Below, piece after piece: positions 22,291 through 33,830 of a stretch of 64,000 nt of DNA. Each line of letters starts with the position of its first letter. The stretch's first letter is position 1. A program made the position numbers and the translations under genes. Origin of the DNA: Rhyacichthys aspro (lineage: Eukaryota; Chordata; Actinopteri; Gobiiformes; Rhyacichthyidae); contig CM072170.1 in the NCBI GenBank assembly GCA_036850595.1, positions 15,497,306-15,561,305 of the forward strand. The letters are read 5' to 3'. The notes under the pieces were generated by a model. The model did not search any database, was not told the DNA's origin, and worked only from the letters and a program-made list of their open reading frames with translations.

Positions 22291-23750
22291 GAAGTCACTT
22301 AGAAGTAAATCAGGCAGGGCACTTCCTGGAGAGCAAATCTATTTTAGACGAGCTTGTGGCTGCAATTTGAATGTGATCATGTTTTCTCAAGGATGGGGTT
22401 TCTAGAGAAAATTGCTTTTTAAATGTTTTAAAAAGAAAAAAAAAGGATTTTTCTAAGAAGATAATGCAGCTGTATAAAAAGCCATGGAGTTTTCCAAAAA
22501 AGGCATTATAACAAATTTCATGGCTGCCATTACAACAACAAACAACAGTTGGCTCACTTTGTACTGTATTTTGGTGATCATCAGTTCCAAACTGATAACA
22601 ACAGACCTAGCTTAGGCAAAAAAAAAAATACACATGTACTATGGAATAAGAAAAAGGTGAAACCTTCCAACTTAATGTCTTATGAATGTGCAAAGCAGAT
22701 GTTTTATTTCCCTATACATTAAGAATACAGTTTATATTAAGTTGTTTCCTACATGACAGTGACTAGAAAAAACACTGATTACCTTTCAGTATTTAGTAGG
22801 CAGACACATTAGGTAAAGCTACAATAAAGTATTTATTAGCAATCAGCTTAAAGATAATGTAGAATGTCACGCTAGCCATTTTAAATGCAAATAATTAATT
22901 GAACATACCTGAGCCCCCTGGAGCATCTCTAATTTCACCTGCTTTTAATTTCCTAATTTAAAAATTATTGTTCAAAGTCTGCAAACTTACCACTTACACC
23001 ACAGCCATAATATGTAAAAGGTCACAGTGTACACATTAGGGCTGTTATACGTTTTTATTAAGGTCACAGGTACATCACAGGGGATCTTAGGCTACACATA
23101 TTAGCATAGAATAATAGTGCATCCTGCTCACCACTGATATGAAACAGTGACACAGTCTACATTTGTGATGTTGGGTTATATGAATAACTTGATATAAGCT
23201 ACTGTAGAAAAAAAATGTTTCAGATTCTGCGGCCTATCAGTTGTGTCTGTGCGACACAACACTATTTGAGCTGCACCTGGCACACTGGCCCTAGACCCTA
23301 GAAGTCTAGCTCTGATAGTCATGTTCCTGATCCACAAAGGCCTGAAAAGACACATTCTTTAAACTATAAGAAGTGCACACCTAATATATTATTTCATGTG
23401 TTTGCACATGAAGACACAATCAGTTCTAAAAAAAAGAGGGAGAGAGGATAGCTGCAATATAGTTAGTAACATTAGGGTTCTTGTTAATGTTTGTAACTTG
23501 TCATTTATTTCTTTACAGAGGTACAATACATATTAATGGACATCTGCATGTAAATATGAGATATTATAGCCAATATGGCTAATTTCCATCTCCAGTCCCT
23601 GGACAAGAACATGTTATGTTGTTACTCAGTGAGTCAGTGTATGAACAGCTATATTAAAAAGGGTTTACCTGATTTTTTTCTTATGTGGCATCTAAGAAAA
23701 ACTTTTCACCTAATAGCATATTGAAAAAGCAATAATTTGGGAAATAAGGA

Positions 23751-23880
23751 GACCTTAATATGTCATCCAGGCTGTATTATCATGGATTTTAATACATGAG
23801 AGGTGTTTGGCCAATCACATGCTTGCTCCAAATGTTGGGTCACTCCCATTGATCTACACTGATGTCATCAAGGAAGTAAC
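23751..23880 (+). repeat. dispersed repeat family A, copy 1
   Basis: From GAGACCTTAATATGTCATCC through GGATTTTAATA and TTGGCCAATCACATGCTTGC to AAGGAAGTAA, this block is collinear with 59676-59809 and, inverted, with 45690-45990. No open frame or clear ends are seen. It is probably an old nonautonomous transposon. Confidence 0.65.
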
Positions 23881-24705
23881 AAACAACCCACCTACTTTTT
23901 TTTTGGAAGCACAAAACTAGAACCCAACAACTGTTCAACTTTGTTACTCAGGGGCCATACGAGAAGCATCAGTGTGGCCTTAGTTCAAGTGAAGCCCAAA
24001 CAACACACTGTAACATTTTTTCCAGACTTACTAAAACTGTCCTCCTTATTCCCTGTATATGTACCCTTGCTGCACTTCACTTTGTGCTGTGACCTCTTCA
24101 ACTAAAGGAAGTTCCAGTTATTTCTGCTCCCTCCTGGGGCACAGACACTGACAAATGCTCACTACTCATCTCCCTGCTCTGCTCTGAGGACCCTTGGCCT
24201 TGGTTTTTGGGCTATTTTTTTTTCTTGTCTTGTTGTGGGTCAAGGCCGGTGTTGGCCGAGTCATGTCTGCTGTGTTCATCTTGATGTCATCCCCCAGACA
24301 AATTTAAACTGGATTTTTTTTTTCAATGGCATGACCACAGCTGTCATCAAATGGTTCACAGAAATGCAAAACACAGTCACCAGTGAAGACTATTACAATT
24401 TTAAGGTCTCTGTAGCTCAATAGATATACAGCATAATAACCTTTCCATTAAAAAAAAAATCATAACAGGGTAATGTTGTGCATGGTAGATTCACAACAAA
24501 GGCAAAAAAAAATGCCTCTCCACTTAAATTGCTTGAATTGCAAAGCCAGCCTTTGCCCAAGTCGGTAACAACTTAAACCTATTCCTATCACGTGTCTGTC
24601 AGATCATGCAGTGCACATTAATGGCAGATGGTCACTTTTGTCTCTCCTGACACTTTAACTACCACTTTTTTTGTTAATTTAACATGCACCTTCTTTCTAC
24701 TATAT

Positions 24706-24900
24706 GGGGCCAGGTCACGGGGGCAGCAGTCTAAGCAGAGACACCTAAACTTCTCTCTCCCTAAACGTCCCCTCAGCTCTTCCGGGGAATACCAAGGTGT
24801 TCCAAGGCCATCCAAGAGACATGGGTCCTGGCTCGGCCCTGGGACCTCCCTCCGGTGGGACGTGTCCGGAGCACCTCCCCAGGAAGGCATCCAGAAACTC
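24706..24900 (+). mobile_element. interspersed repeat fragment common in teleosts
   Basis: GGTCACGGGGGCAGCAGTCT, AGCTCTTCCGGGGGAATACC-like and CCTCCGGTGGGACGTGTCC are words I know from a high-copy fish repeat. The segment runs straight into the hAT-like remnant that follows, so both may belong to one compound insertion. The family name is uncertain. Confidence 0.5.
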
Positions 24901-25145
24901 AATTCACTTTTCAAGTCAGCAGATAAAGTGGCTGCATTCAAAGCCAAACTGGAAATATCCTGTGGAGTTTTTGACATGTTCCCATCATTAGCAGAGGGCC
25001 CTCTTTCTCCCAGCTGGTGCACGTTTTCCTGTAGATCATTATTTTCCACAAAACCACAAAACACCCTTGAACTGGGAAGAAATGGATCCATGACCCATTT
25101 GTGCTTGATATTGCAACTGTTGGTGGCCATAAATGAGCGTTAAAG
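24895..25145 (+). pseudogene. hAT-type transposase remnant (frameshifted)
   Basis: The plus strand reads LNSLFKSADKVAAFKAKLEI and then FDMFPSL, the pattern of the hAT transposases related to GTF2IRD2/ZBED5-like genes (ADKVxAFKxKLxLW ... MFP-L). Further on, another frame gives WIHDPF, resembling the family's W-x(2)-(D/N)PF, so at least one frameshift separates them. The full transposase (about 600 residues) is absent. It is a dead fragment. Confidence 0.45.
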
Positions 25146-25669
25146 ACAACTGTAAATCTTACATTAAAGGCAGATTATCTTGAGCACAGTCTCAGTGACT
25201 CTACATTATGGTGGGTTTTGTTACGTTAGTGTAGTAATTAAATTGTTGACACTGTAGCCTGTAATTTGTTTGTTATGCAGTGTAAGCAGATTTATGTGTA
25301 AACATCCCATAAGAGAAGGTAGAGAAGACAATGAAGACCATATTTATGTCAAAACCTTGTTTTAAAATTGTAAAATTTAAAGTCTACATTTTTATTACAT
25401 ATTTTTACAGGGTTTTTTTTATATTTCAAATTCATTTAGTGCAAATTATACCAAAAATAACACTATAAATGAATATGCCTGTTTCTCAATACCGTTTCTC
25501 AATACAACATATGTTTGTGTCAATGAAAAACTATGTAAAATATAATGTAAGATTAAATGTGCACCAAACACTTCACTTACACTGATGAGCTAGAGAAGAT
25601 GAAATAGTGCAATCATAAACCATACACTAAGGCTGTATTGATCCCAATCAGTGATGTTAGATTTGTGTA

Positions 25670-26060
25670 GCATCTCAGGCCTGCTTTAATTTGTCTGGCT
25701 GGGGGTCTCCGAGTCAGCATTCCCTCTTGTACTCAATTAGTTGTATTTATTTCAGCAGCGAGAGGGTGAGGCGGCTGAGAGGGGCTGACAGTGAAATTGT
25801 TTATAGAGCATTGATCTCCCCGACTAATTCTCACTCCCCCTAACATTCACAGCGCGACACTGGTTCCCTCATTGATCTCCTGGGGGCTGTTCTGCCACAT
25901 TGATGACGACACCGGCCCGGACACCGCTGCGGATGTTACTGCACCTTCTCTCCTCGTTTCATACATGACGACCCACACAAATGAGGGAAGTGGACGCCGC
26001 AGTGTCGCTCATAACTTGTCAGATCTTCAGAGACGGCCAGGAGGAAATGAAAGAAGTGAG
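25670..26060. promoter_or_regulatory. complex island (possible conserved noncoding element)
   Basis: A CpG-containing, non-repetitive stretch (TGATCTCCCCGACTAATTCT and similar words) contrasts with its flanks. At its end an open frame, MREVDAAVSLITCQIFRDGQ plus EEMKE, runs from an ATG at 25981 into a GTGAGT donor. No acceptor or partner exon was found, so an exon is less likely than a regulatory element. Confidence 0.28.
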
Positions 26061-26757
26061 TTTGTGACCAGATCAGACCAGAGAGTGATATTGTTGCAGT
26101 CTGAAGTTGCAATGCTAAAAATCTGAGAAAATTTATCACGTAACTCTTGAATTAAATGGCTCTGTGTCTAGTGCAGAAAGTGGTGCAGCCTTTTATTGGC
26201 GGGGCACAGGCTTTCACTACTGGGCTGCCCCACTGGGAGATATTTCCCTGGTACAAAACCAAGCAATTTCATTCAAATCCCACTGGCTCTGAGCCGGTCC
26301 AAACGGTCTGACCCACACCATTTCTTGGTTCTTACTTTATGAAAAAGCATCTTACAGCTTTACAACAGTGTATATTCCACCTTTAGATGTCTGCAGCCTT
26401 TTTATTGTTACTTGGGCGCTTACAATTCTGGAACTCGCAAATGAGGCAAAGTTTATGGCATTGATGAAGCTGTACAGTAAATCTAGACCCTACACCGTAT
26501 CTATCAATGAAAATAGAGTGCACAACAAAAGCAGTGGTATTTCCTTTTCTTTGTTTTACTAAGACATTAGAGACGGCAAAAAACTTATCTTGTGTGTGTG
26601 TGAGTGAATATTCTAGTATCTGTTCTACTCAGGTATGCTGGTAAAGAATAGTTGTTTACTATTAGGAGATATAGCACAAAAACCTAAGAAGCTATAGCTG
26701 TAAGTGTTAGGGTGAGTTACTTAATACTAACCTTTTATACAATGTCTGCATGTTGAT

Positions 26758-26970
26758 TTGCTCTCTGGGTCCTCCATGTGGTGTTAGAGCCGACCATACG
26801 CTATCCTGTCCTATAGCCTTTAGCTTGAGAAGAACAGCTAAATCTATTAAGCCACTCGCTATTATTCTCTACCCATTCACTGACAGCACATACATGTAAT
26901 CAGTCTGTTTCCATTTTACAAAACCATCTTGTTTATTCAGAATGTTGGATTTTTAGCACCCTTTGGTCGG
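26758..26970 (+). repeat. dispersed repeat family B, copy 1
   Basis: This copy shares GTCCTCCATGTGGTGTTAG, AGAACAGCTAAATCTATTAAG, TTCTCTACCCATTCACTGAC and AAAACCATCTTGTTTATTCA in order with copies at about 48.64-48.83, 49.29-49.45 and 58.08-58.30 kb. One of those copies lies inside an element with inverted ends (48105-48865), which suggests a nonautonomous DNA transposon. Confidence 0.65.
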
Positions 26971-28000
26971 TTAAACAAGGCATGATCGTTGCATCTCAGA
27001 TCAAATGTCTCTTCTCTTTTCTGTCCCCAGTCTGCTCTGCTCTCAGGAGGACTGTCCGAGTGTGTCAGTGTTTGACCTCTGCAGCAGAACTCGTCAATAC
27101 TGAGACCAATGAATCACACCTCCTCCGTCACACGCCTCACACATCCCTGGTGAGACAAGCTGATCTGTCACAGACAAAAACCTATATGAGAAAAATGGGT
27201 CCGAATCATTAAGAAGCAAGCTACACCCTCCTCAGAATATTATTGATGTGTTGTTAAATTGATGTCTGTGTCAGCGCAGAGGTTAATAAATTGCTTTGAT
27301 CGGGTTAGAAATAAAATGCCAGGGAGAATACAGGGTGTTAGTGCTGCAGATGAAATAATGTGGTGGATTGTGGAGGTAAATAACCCAAAGTAGTATAGAT
27401 TGGATTGAGTGACAGTCAGATAAATAAATGGACTGTGTGGCCACCTTCAGACCCGGTATTAAAATCCATACAGAGTGACTGGATCTAATGTGTTCAGCCT
27501 TAAGGCATAAGAAATGTGTGGACAGACTAAATATGTCGGAACGTGTAAGCATTTGCAGGTTTCCTAGGTCACATTTGTCTGGATTTATTCATATCTCTAT
27601 TGAGGTGTAAATGGATTTGAGTCCTATCTGGCATTGAGAGACCAAATGTGTAAATGATGTGGTTTTATTAAACCAAAGCACCGATCATAGTCAAGCCGAT
27701 CAATAATGATGCAGCAATGTCAGTGTTACCGGTACACCTCTTTGTGTGTTCTTTCTGCGTTGTGTCTTCACCGAATTAAGACTTTTCTTTTTACTGGCTT
27801 TGTTTAGGATGTCACAAAATACAAAACCACTTCAAGTTCACTATTCACTTGTAGGTCTCTGTAGAACACATGAAAGTAATAAAGATAAAGACAAACAGTA
27901 GAAATTACCCTCAAAAGGGGTGCATGTTAGTTAGCACATTAATATGCATTTATTAGCCCACCCAATCAACATCACCACCAGCCACCACTGGTCGCATGTA
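26971..28000. other. intergenic DNA
   Basis: No gene was recognised. An exon-like block at 27031-27149 (CTGTCCCCAG acceptor, CCCTG|GTGAGA donor) is open in one frame but could not be linked to other exons. Confidence 0.4.
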
Positions 28001-29385
28001 CAGTGGTGTGAAAAAGTGTCTGCCCCCCTCCTGATTTCTTTTTTTTTTTTTTGCATGTTTGTCACACTTAAATGTTTCAGATCATCAAACAAATTTAATT
28101 ATTAGTCAAAGACAACACAAGTAAACACAAAATGCAGTTTTTAAATGAAGGTTTTTATTATTATGGGAAAAAAGCCATCCAAACCTACCTAGCCCCATGT
28201 GAAAAAGTAGTTGCCGCCTAAACTGGTTGTGCCAGCCTTAGCAGCAATAACTACAATCAAATCTTTGGGAGAACTGGCAATGAGTCTTTCACATCAATGT
28301 GGAACTTGGACCCACTCGTCTTTGCACAATTGTTTTAATTCATTTGATTTTTGAGCATGAGCTGCCTTTTTAAGGTCATGTCTTAACATTTGAATCGGAT
28401 TCAAGTCCTGACTGTGACTAGGCCACTCCAAAACCTTTATTTTGTTTATTTTAAGCCATTCAAAAAGGTAAACTAGCTGGTGTATTTTGGATCACTGTCC
28501 TGCTGCAGAACTCAAGTGCTCTTCAGCTTGAGGTCATGAACTGATGGACGGACATTCTCCTTCAGGATTTTTTGGAGAGCAGAATTCATGGTTCCATCAA
28601 TCACAAAGTCGTCCAGGTCTTGAAGCATCAAAGCAGCCCCAGACCATCACACTACCGTCATCATATTTGACTCTTGGTATGATGTTTTTTTCTAAAATGC
28701 TGTGTTACTTTCACACCAGATGTAACAGGACACACATCTTCCAAAAAGTTCAACTTTTGTCTTGTCAGTCCACAGAATATTTTCCTCAAAGTCTTGAGGA
28801 CCATCAAGATGTTTTTTGGCAAAAGTAAGATGACCCTTTATGTTCTTTTTGGTCAGTAGTGGTTTTTGCCTTGGAACCCTGCCATGGATGCCATTTTTGC
28901 CCCATCTCTTTCTCATGATTGAGGCATGCACTCTGACCTTAACTGAGACAAGTGAGGCCTGCAGTTCTTGTAGATATTGTTGTGGGCTCTTGTTGACCTC
29001 TTGTGTAAGTCGTTGCTGTGTTCTTGGGGTAAGTTTGTTAGGCTGGCCACTGTTCACTGGTTCACCATTTTCTCCATTTGTGGATAATGGCTCTCACTGT
29101 GGTTGGATGTAGTCCCAAAGCTCTAGAAATGACTCTGTAACTCTTTCCAGACTGATAGATGTCGATTACTTTGTTTCTCAGTTAATTTATGATTTAACAA
29201 GGGGGGGCTACTTTCTCACATAGGTCTAGGTAGGTTTGTACAGCTTTTTTCCATTAATAAATATAGTAATCACCTAAAAAATTTGTGTTTACTCAAGTTG
29301 TCTTTGTCTAATATTTAAATTTGTTTGATGATCTGAAACATTTAAGCGCTACAAACATGCAAAAAAACACTTTTTCACACCACTG
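28001..29385 (-). mobile_element. Tc1-like DNA transposon, complete ends, inactive
   Basis: The element is 1385 bases, flanked by TA on both sides (27999-28000 and 29386-29387). Its ends, CAGTGGTGTGAAAAAGTGT and the reverse complement, belong to inverted repeats of about 200 bases that stay similar through ATGTTTCAGATCATCAAAC and CAAACCTACCTAG. This is the long-repeat IR/DR layout of fish Tc1 elements. The transposase runs on the minus strand and is broken. The two repeat arms have diverged, so the copy is not very recent. Confidence 0.93.
28380..29190 (-). pseudogene. broken Tc1-like transposase
   Basis: Reading the minus strand from about 29190, typical Tc1 pieces appear in order: an N-terminal helix-turn-helix part (LTPRTQQRLTQEVNKSPQQY), HLTFAKKHLDGPQDFEENIL, the first catalytic Asp in WTDKTKVELFG (28764-28766), QQDSDPK with the second Asp (28491-28493), and HSQDLNPIQ near 28390. 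The third catalytic residue, normally Glu, is Gln here (CAA, 28392-28390). The distance between the second Asp and this codon is not a multiple of three, so a frameshift lies between, and stop codons interrupt the middle. The longest surviving open piece is 121 codons (28692-29057). The gene cannot encode active enzyme. Confidence 0.9.
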
Positions 29386-29387
29386 TA

Positions 29388-32300
29388 TCTGTCACAACAC
29401 GTACTGTTCAAATACCTCGCCCAGTACACAGCCTATTGACATTTACAAAAGGAGACTGTTTTGCCACTGTGGTATGCCATATTATGTACAGGTCTATTAA
29501 CCGGCTCTGTCAGTGTCTCTTTAAAACTTTTACTCATGAATTACAGGAAGTAAAGCACTCACTGAACTTCACCACTCATTTTTAATATAATAAAGGTAGA
29601 ACAAGTAAATGGCATGTTTTGAACAGTAAAGTACCTTTGCATATGCACCGGGAAAATGACAGGTAATCTAATGTTTACTCAGTAGCACACAAGTAAATAC
29701 AGAATACACCATATCTTGCTGGCCATGTGTCCAGATAGAGAGAAGACGGATTGAAATGACAGGTCTGTGTGAGAAGTGTTGAAAGAGCAGACACAATCGC
29801 TCTTGTATAACCCAGCTGTGAAAACTCAAGTCCTACCCTAGTGTTTGTATTTTATCTGAATAAGAACAACAGATCAATCCAAACAAGAGACCAATGTGTG
29901 GGATTTACGGGCTTCGATTGAAGCAGTTAAATGTATTCTTACTCTCACTCCTTACAGGGGAGGGCCATGAGGGAACCACTACTGCATTGCAGCAAAACAA
30001 ATCACTAGAATTTATTAAGTGTTCGTGTTCGTGAGATAGAATTCTCCCTTGTTTCTTCTTTTCCATTTTTCCGTTACCCTCCTCTGTTTGTTTGTCCCTG
30101 CGGTCACAATGAAATCAACATTGACTAAATAAAACTGTCAATGGAGAATAACATTTCTGCTATGTTGTATTGAGTGACTTCAGTTTCTCTATACTATAGA
30201 ACCAATTTGACTTTATTCAGTTAAGTATATGGGCTCACAAACTTTTTCTTATCGCATAGGAATTGGACAGGTTTAGGTGCATTCAAGCTAAAGTGCTTTT
30301 TTTATGGACATCAATCCTACCCAACCAATCATTTATATAAAATGGTTTAGGTTAGCTACATATGGAAAAAAGAGACTTGGCAGGGATTATATTTAATGCT
30401 ATGTCAAAGTCTGAAAAGTGTGATGTGTGTCAGTTACAGAGTTAGCTATGACTTGTAGTAATACCAACTAGTGTCACTAGAAGTGTTTTCTGAGCATTAC
30501 AGTGATTTGCAAGACATTTTCCATGTGACTTAGAGCTTTTCACTGGCATTCTATTTAGTTTTGGCCATTTGTTCTCAAAAAATTTAGTTCTCACTCCTCT
30601 AAACTTAAAAGATTGTATTTTTGTCATTAAGGTGTTCTCAACACACAGTGACAAAAAAGCATCAGGAACAGTTAAGTCCAGTTAAAGTCAAACCATTTAT
30701 TCCCAACCAAATTGCGTTTAGTCCAGACTTATTAACTGTTGTTTAGAAAGAGATTCTTGTTGTGAGCTAGCTGAAGCAAAACTTCTTGTAGGTTCCACAT
30801 TATCTGAGTTTCACAAGCCCCTGCTGTTGACCGTTGCTATGAAGCCCCCAAACTGCTATCTTTACCTAATATGATGACGATGAGATAAATTTAAATTTAA
30901 AAACAATTAAGTTATTGTTCCTAAAAATCTATCAGCTGGTTTATTTAAGAGAGTGTCTTCCTCGTAAGGATGATTTCAATGTTGACCTCTGGATTATACA
31001 TTGTACCCTATGATCAGTGATTGGTATCGGCCAATAAGGCTTTAAGTGATCAGTGATCAACTGCAAAAATCCTGATCGCAGTAGCCTTAAAATAGACACA
31101 ATCAAAACCCAGTTCACCTTTTTTTTTTTTTATGCCCCCTTTTAAAGTTGAAGGTGCAAAAGAATTGAAATAGCACAAAAATATGAATGTATATGGTTTT
31201 GAATGCACAATTGTGTATATATATTGTGTATATTAAACTTCACTACTACTACCTTGGTCATAAATTAAACATAAACCCTCCTTTTCACATAGTTCTTTTT
31301 AAGAAAAAAAGCAAACAATTCAGTTATTATTTATCTATATGAAGGCAATCCTGGTGACAATGAAAATCAAATTCGACAAACGTCATGTGAGTCATGTAAT
31401 GGACCTGCACAGCTCTACACAGTGGCACTGACGTAAAGCAGCTCATTCTCTGTTTCCTCCAAGGTCAGGAACTTTTACATCTGCCGCCTACACTATTGAT
31501 TTTTGAGGCACATGACGGCCATATGCTCAGTGTGTTTAGCGCAAATAAAGAATAATGATGGTAAATAAATGAAAGCTCAAGGTAAATTATGGCTCTATAC
31601 ACAATATGTAAAAATGAGTTGCTTGTTCCTTGACCTTTGTAAGCTGTTGCTCCACAAACTGCACCACTAATCAATATCACTCTTTTTTCCACAGTTGTGT
31701 CCACAGCACTCAAAGAGGAGAGCAGAAAAGCATTACAGCCATAAGTGTAGTGGAATTAATATGGTATATGCTTATAAATAGCTACATATGTAAAAAATAT
31801 GCTTTAACCTTTCAACCATTCATAAAATACTGTAAAAACTATGACCTATTTCTCATTCTTCTGTTTGTTTCTGTTGTATTTTCCAGAGAACAAAGTGATC
31901 ACTGTCAGAAGAGATTTTGTTTGATGACTTATAGAATGTATACTTCAAACAGACCTCAATGCATCGACCTGAAAACCCTGCTGTGATCTGATTTCACAGC
32001 TGAAACAGGCCCTGCCTAGCAACAGCAACACAAAGCATTTCACTGTTCCGTAAGCAAAGACATGGCAAATTAGATCAGTTCATTCTGTCGTTTTGTGTTT
32101 GCTGCGCACTCACTTTAGACTCAGGTAACAGGCCCAGACTGTCATTGTTGGAATATTATAGGCTTTTGCACAAATGTAAAAAAAAAAAAAAAAAGATACA
32201 AGCGCACCCATCAACAAAAGCCACAGTATTACTGATTCTTTTTTAATGAGCAAACACGTTAAAATCAATCGATTCACTTTTTTTTACATTAAATAAAAGG

Positions 32301-33300
32301 TTGGCTCATGTGTTTAACTGAGTCTTTAGTTCTACCTTAGTATGTTGGCTGCTGTGTTTACAGTTTGGCATAGCAAGAATAGTAAAAAGCTATAGCTTTC
32401 ATTCCAGCCCTCATGTGCTATGTGCCTGTTGCTTTTCCTAATATGAATTTGTGTGTGTATGAGTCTGTGTCGACAGTGGCGATGCACATTCTACCTCAAG
32501 GTTCGTTGTGCAGTTAAGCAATGTGTAAGCAACTTTCATTAGGAAGATCTCAGTCTAACAGTCTTGATAAGGAAGCACAGGTCCTATATGTCAACGTCGC
32601 CACCATTTTTGACCAGGCAGGCAGGACCGAATAGACAAATACATGAAGGGAGAGGTTTTTTTTATGGATAAAATGCACATATTTTTTTCTAGCGAAAGCA
32701 AGTACAAAATTCAGCTCTGATCTAACGCTACTTGTTTACCTCTTCATCCAGCTGAGTGGCTCGGCCGTTGATTTACAATCAGTAGACTCAACTCGAGCAT
32801 ACGTTAGAAGACATTATAGTACTACATATATAATGTCTATGGCTAAAGTCCATAAGAACATAGTCTTCAGTATCAGTGAATTGTATTTAAACTAGTGAAG
32901 CAGTAACACTAAATAGAGCAGCTAAATATTACACCACTAATGTTCTTTATGCATTCGATGGCAGCACTCACAAAATTATTATGTACTAAAAAGATCTATT
33001 AAGTTATGTTTCTTATATCATTATAATTAAAAATGTCACTTGCACAACACAGCATGTAAAGCTTAAGGTAATTCTCTATTTACCAAATTGGTATACTTTT
33101 ATAGCCTTTACAGATTTAATTGCAGCTATCTAAAAAAATATTTTTTAACAGTGTAGCTGCAGTGTAGTTATGGATATTGTTTTTGTCTCACTTTTATCTA
33201 AATGCTTGCATTAATTGATGCAGTAAAACAGGAAATGACATATAACTTTATAGTTATTAGAAAGGTATGTTTTTACATTTTGGAATGTAAGTATTCAGCC
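29388..33300. other. intergenic AT-rich DNA
   Basis: No gene was seen. A possible old repeat with ATCAGTGATTGGTATCGGCC and AAAAATCCTGATCG words lies at about 30995-31095, and poly-A/T tracts occur at 31.1 and 32.2 kb. Weak matches to repeat family B occur near 32.5-32.9 kb (GCAGCTAAATATTACACCAC). Confidence 0.5.
30995..31095. repeat. old interspersed repeat scrap
   Basis: GATCAGTGATTGGTATCGGCC, GTGATCAGTGATCAACTGCA and AAAAATCCTGATCG resemble a teleost-wide repeat rich in ATCGGCC/CCTGATCG words. Class and ends are not determined. Confidence 0.35.
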
Positions 33301-33359
33301 TAAGTAGGTCACCTCTGGACTTGATGTATATTACAGTAAAGTCAGACAACACTGATAGA

Positions 33360-33830
33360 TCAAGGATCATACAGATAATGCAGTGCTGTGCTCCTCTATC
33401 TCTTCTTCATCACCTGAGCCAATCTTTCATCTCCTCAGCTTCAGCACCAGTTCCTCAGGGCCATAAATCACCAGCAGCGGCCTGTCAGACGCATCAAGGC
33501 CTATTACGCTCTGGAAAATGTGTGTTTGCCTTTTTTTAATGGTGTCAGAAGGAGGTTCTCCCAAACAGCTCAGGATCTGACTGTCTGAGAGTATGAGTTC
33601 CAGCAGGATGAATTTCAATGAGTGCCGTGACTAAGCATTCCTGGCTGTCGTCGTAACAGTAAACACATCTGTGGAAGTTCGAATCCGTCCTCACAAAAGA
33701 GCGAGAGGTCATGGATGACAAGGTCGAGGAGCTGCGGAGAAGGTGTCAAACACAAAAGCTGGAATTCATTTACGCTCCGCAGGTCGATACGGGATTCGTC
33801 ACCATGGTAACAGGCCATCACCTCCCGTCC
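33360..33830. promoter_or_regulatory. complex island with an RFX X-box (possible conserved noncoding element)
   Basis: A 450-base non-repetitive, GC-balanced block stands out from AT-rich flanks. It has many CpGs and ends with a perfect X-box at 33798-33811. Open frames here are short and lack splice context. Regulatory use is inferred from composition only. Confidence 0.3.
33798..33811. promoter_or_regulatory. RFX-type X-box
   Basis: GTCACCATGGTAAC fits the RFX consensus RYYRCC-N2-RGYAAC at every position. RFX factors drive ciliary and neural genes. No start of transcription is evident nearby, so it would act as a distal site. Confidence 0.4.

Larger units (their letters stand above)
21096..24700. 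other. intergenic AT-rich DNA
   Basis: No gene was recognised. The stretch contains one complex island near 22.0-22.3 kb and one copy of a dispersed repeat at about 23.75-23.88 kb. Confidence 0.5.
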
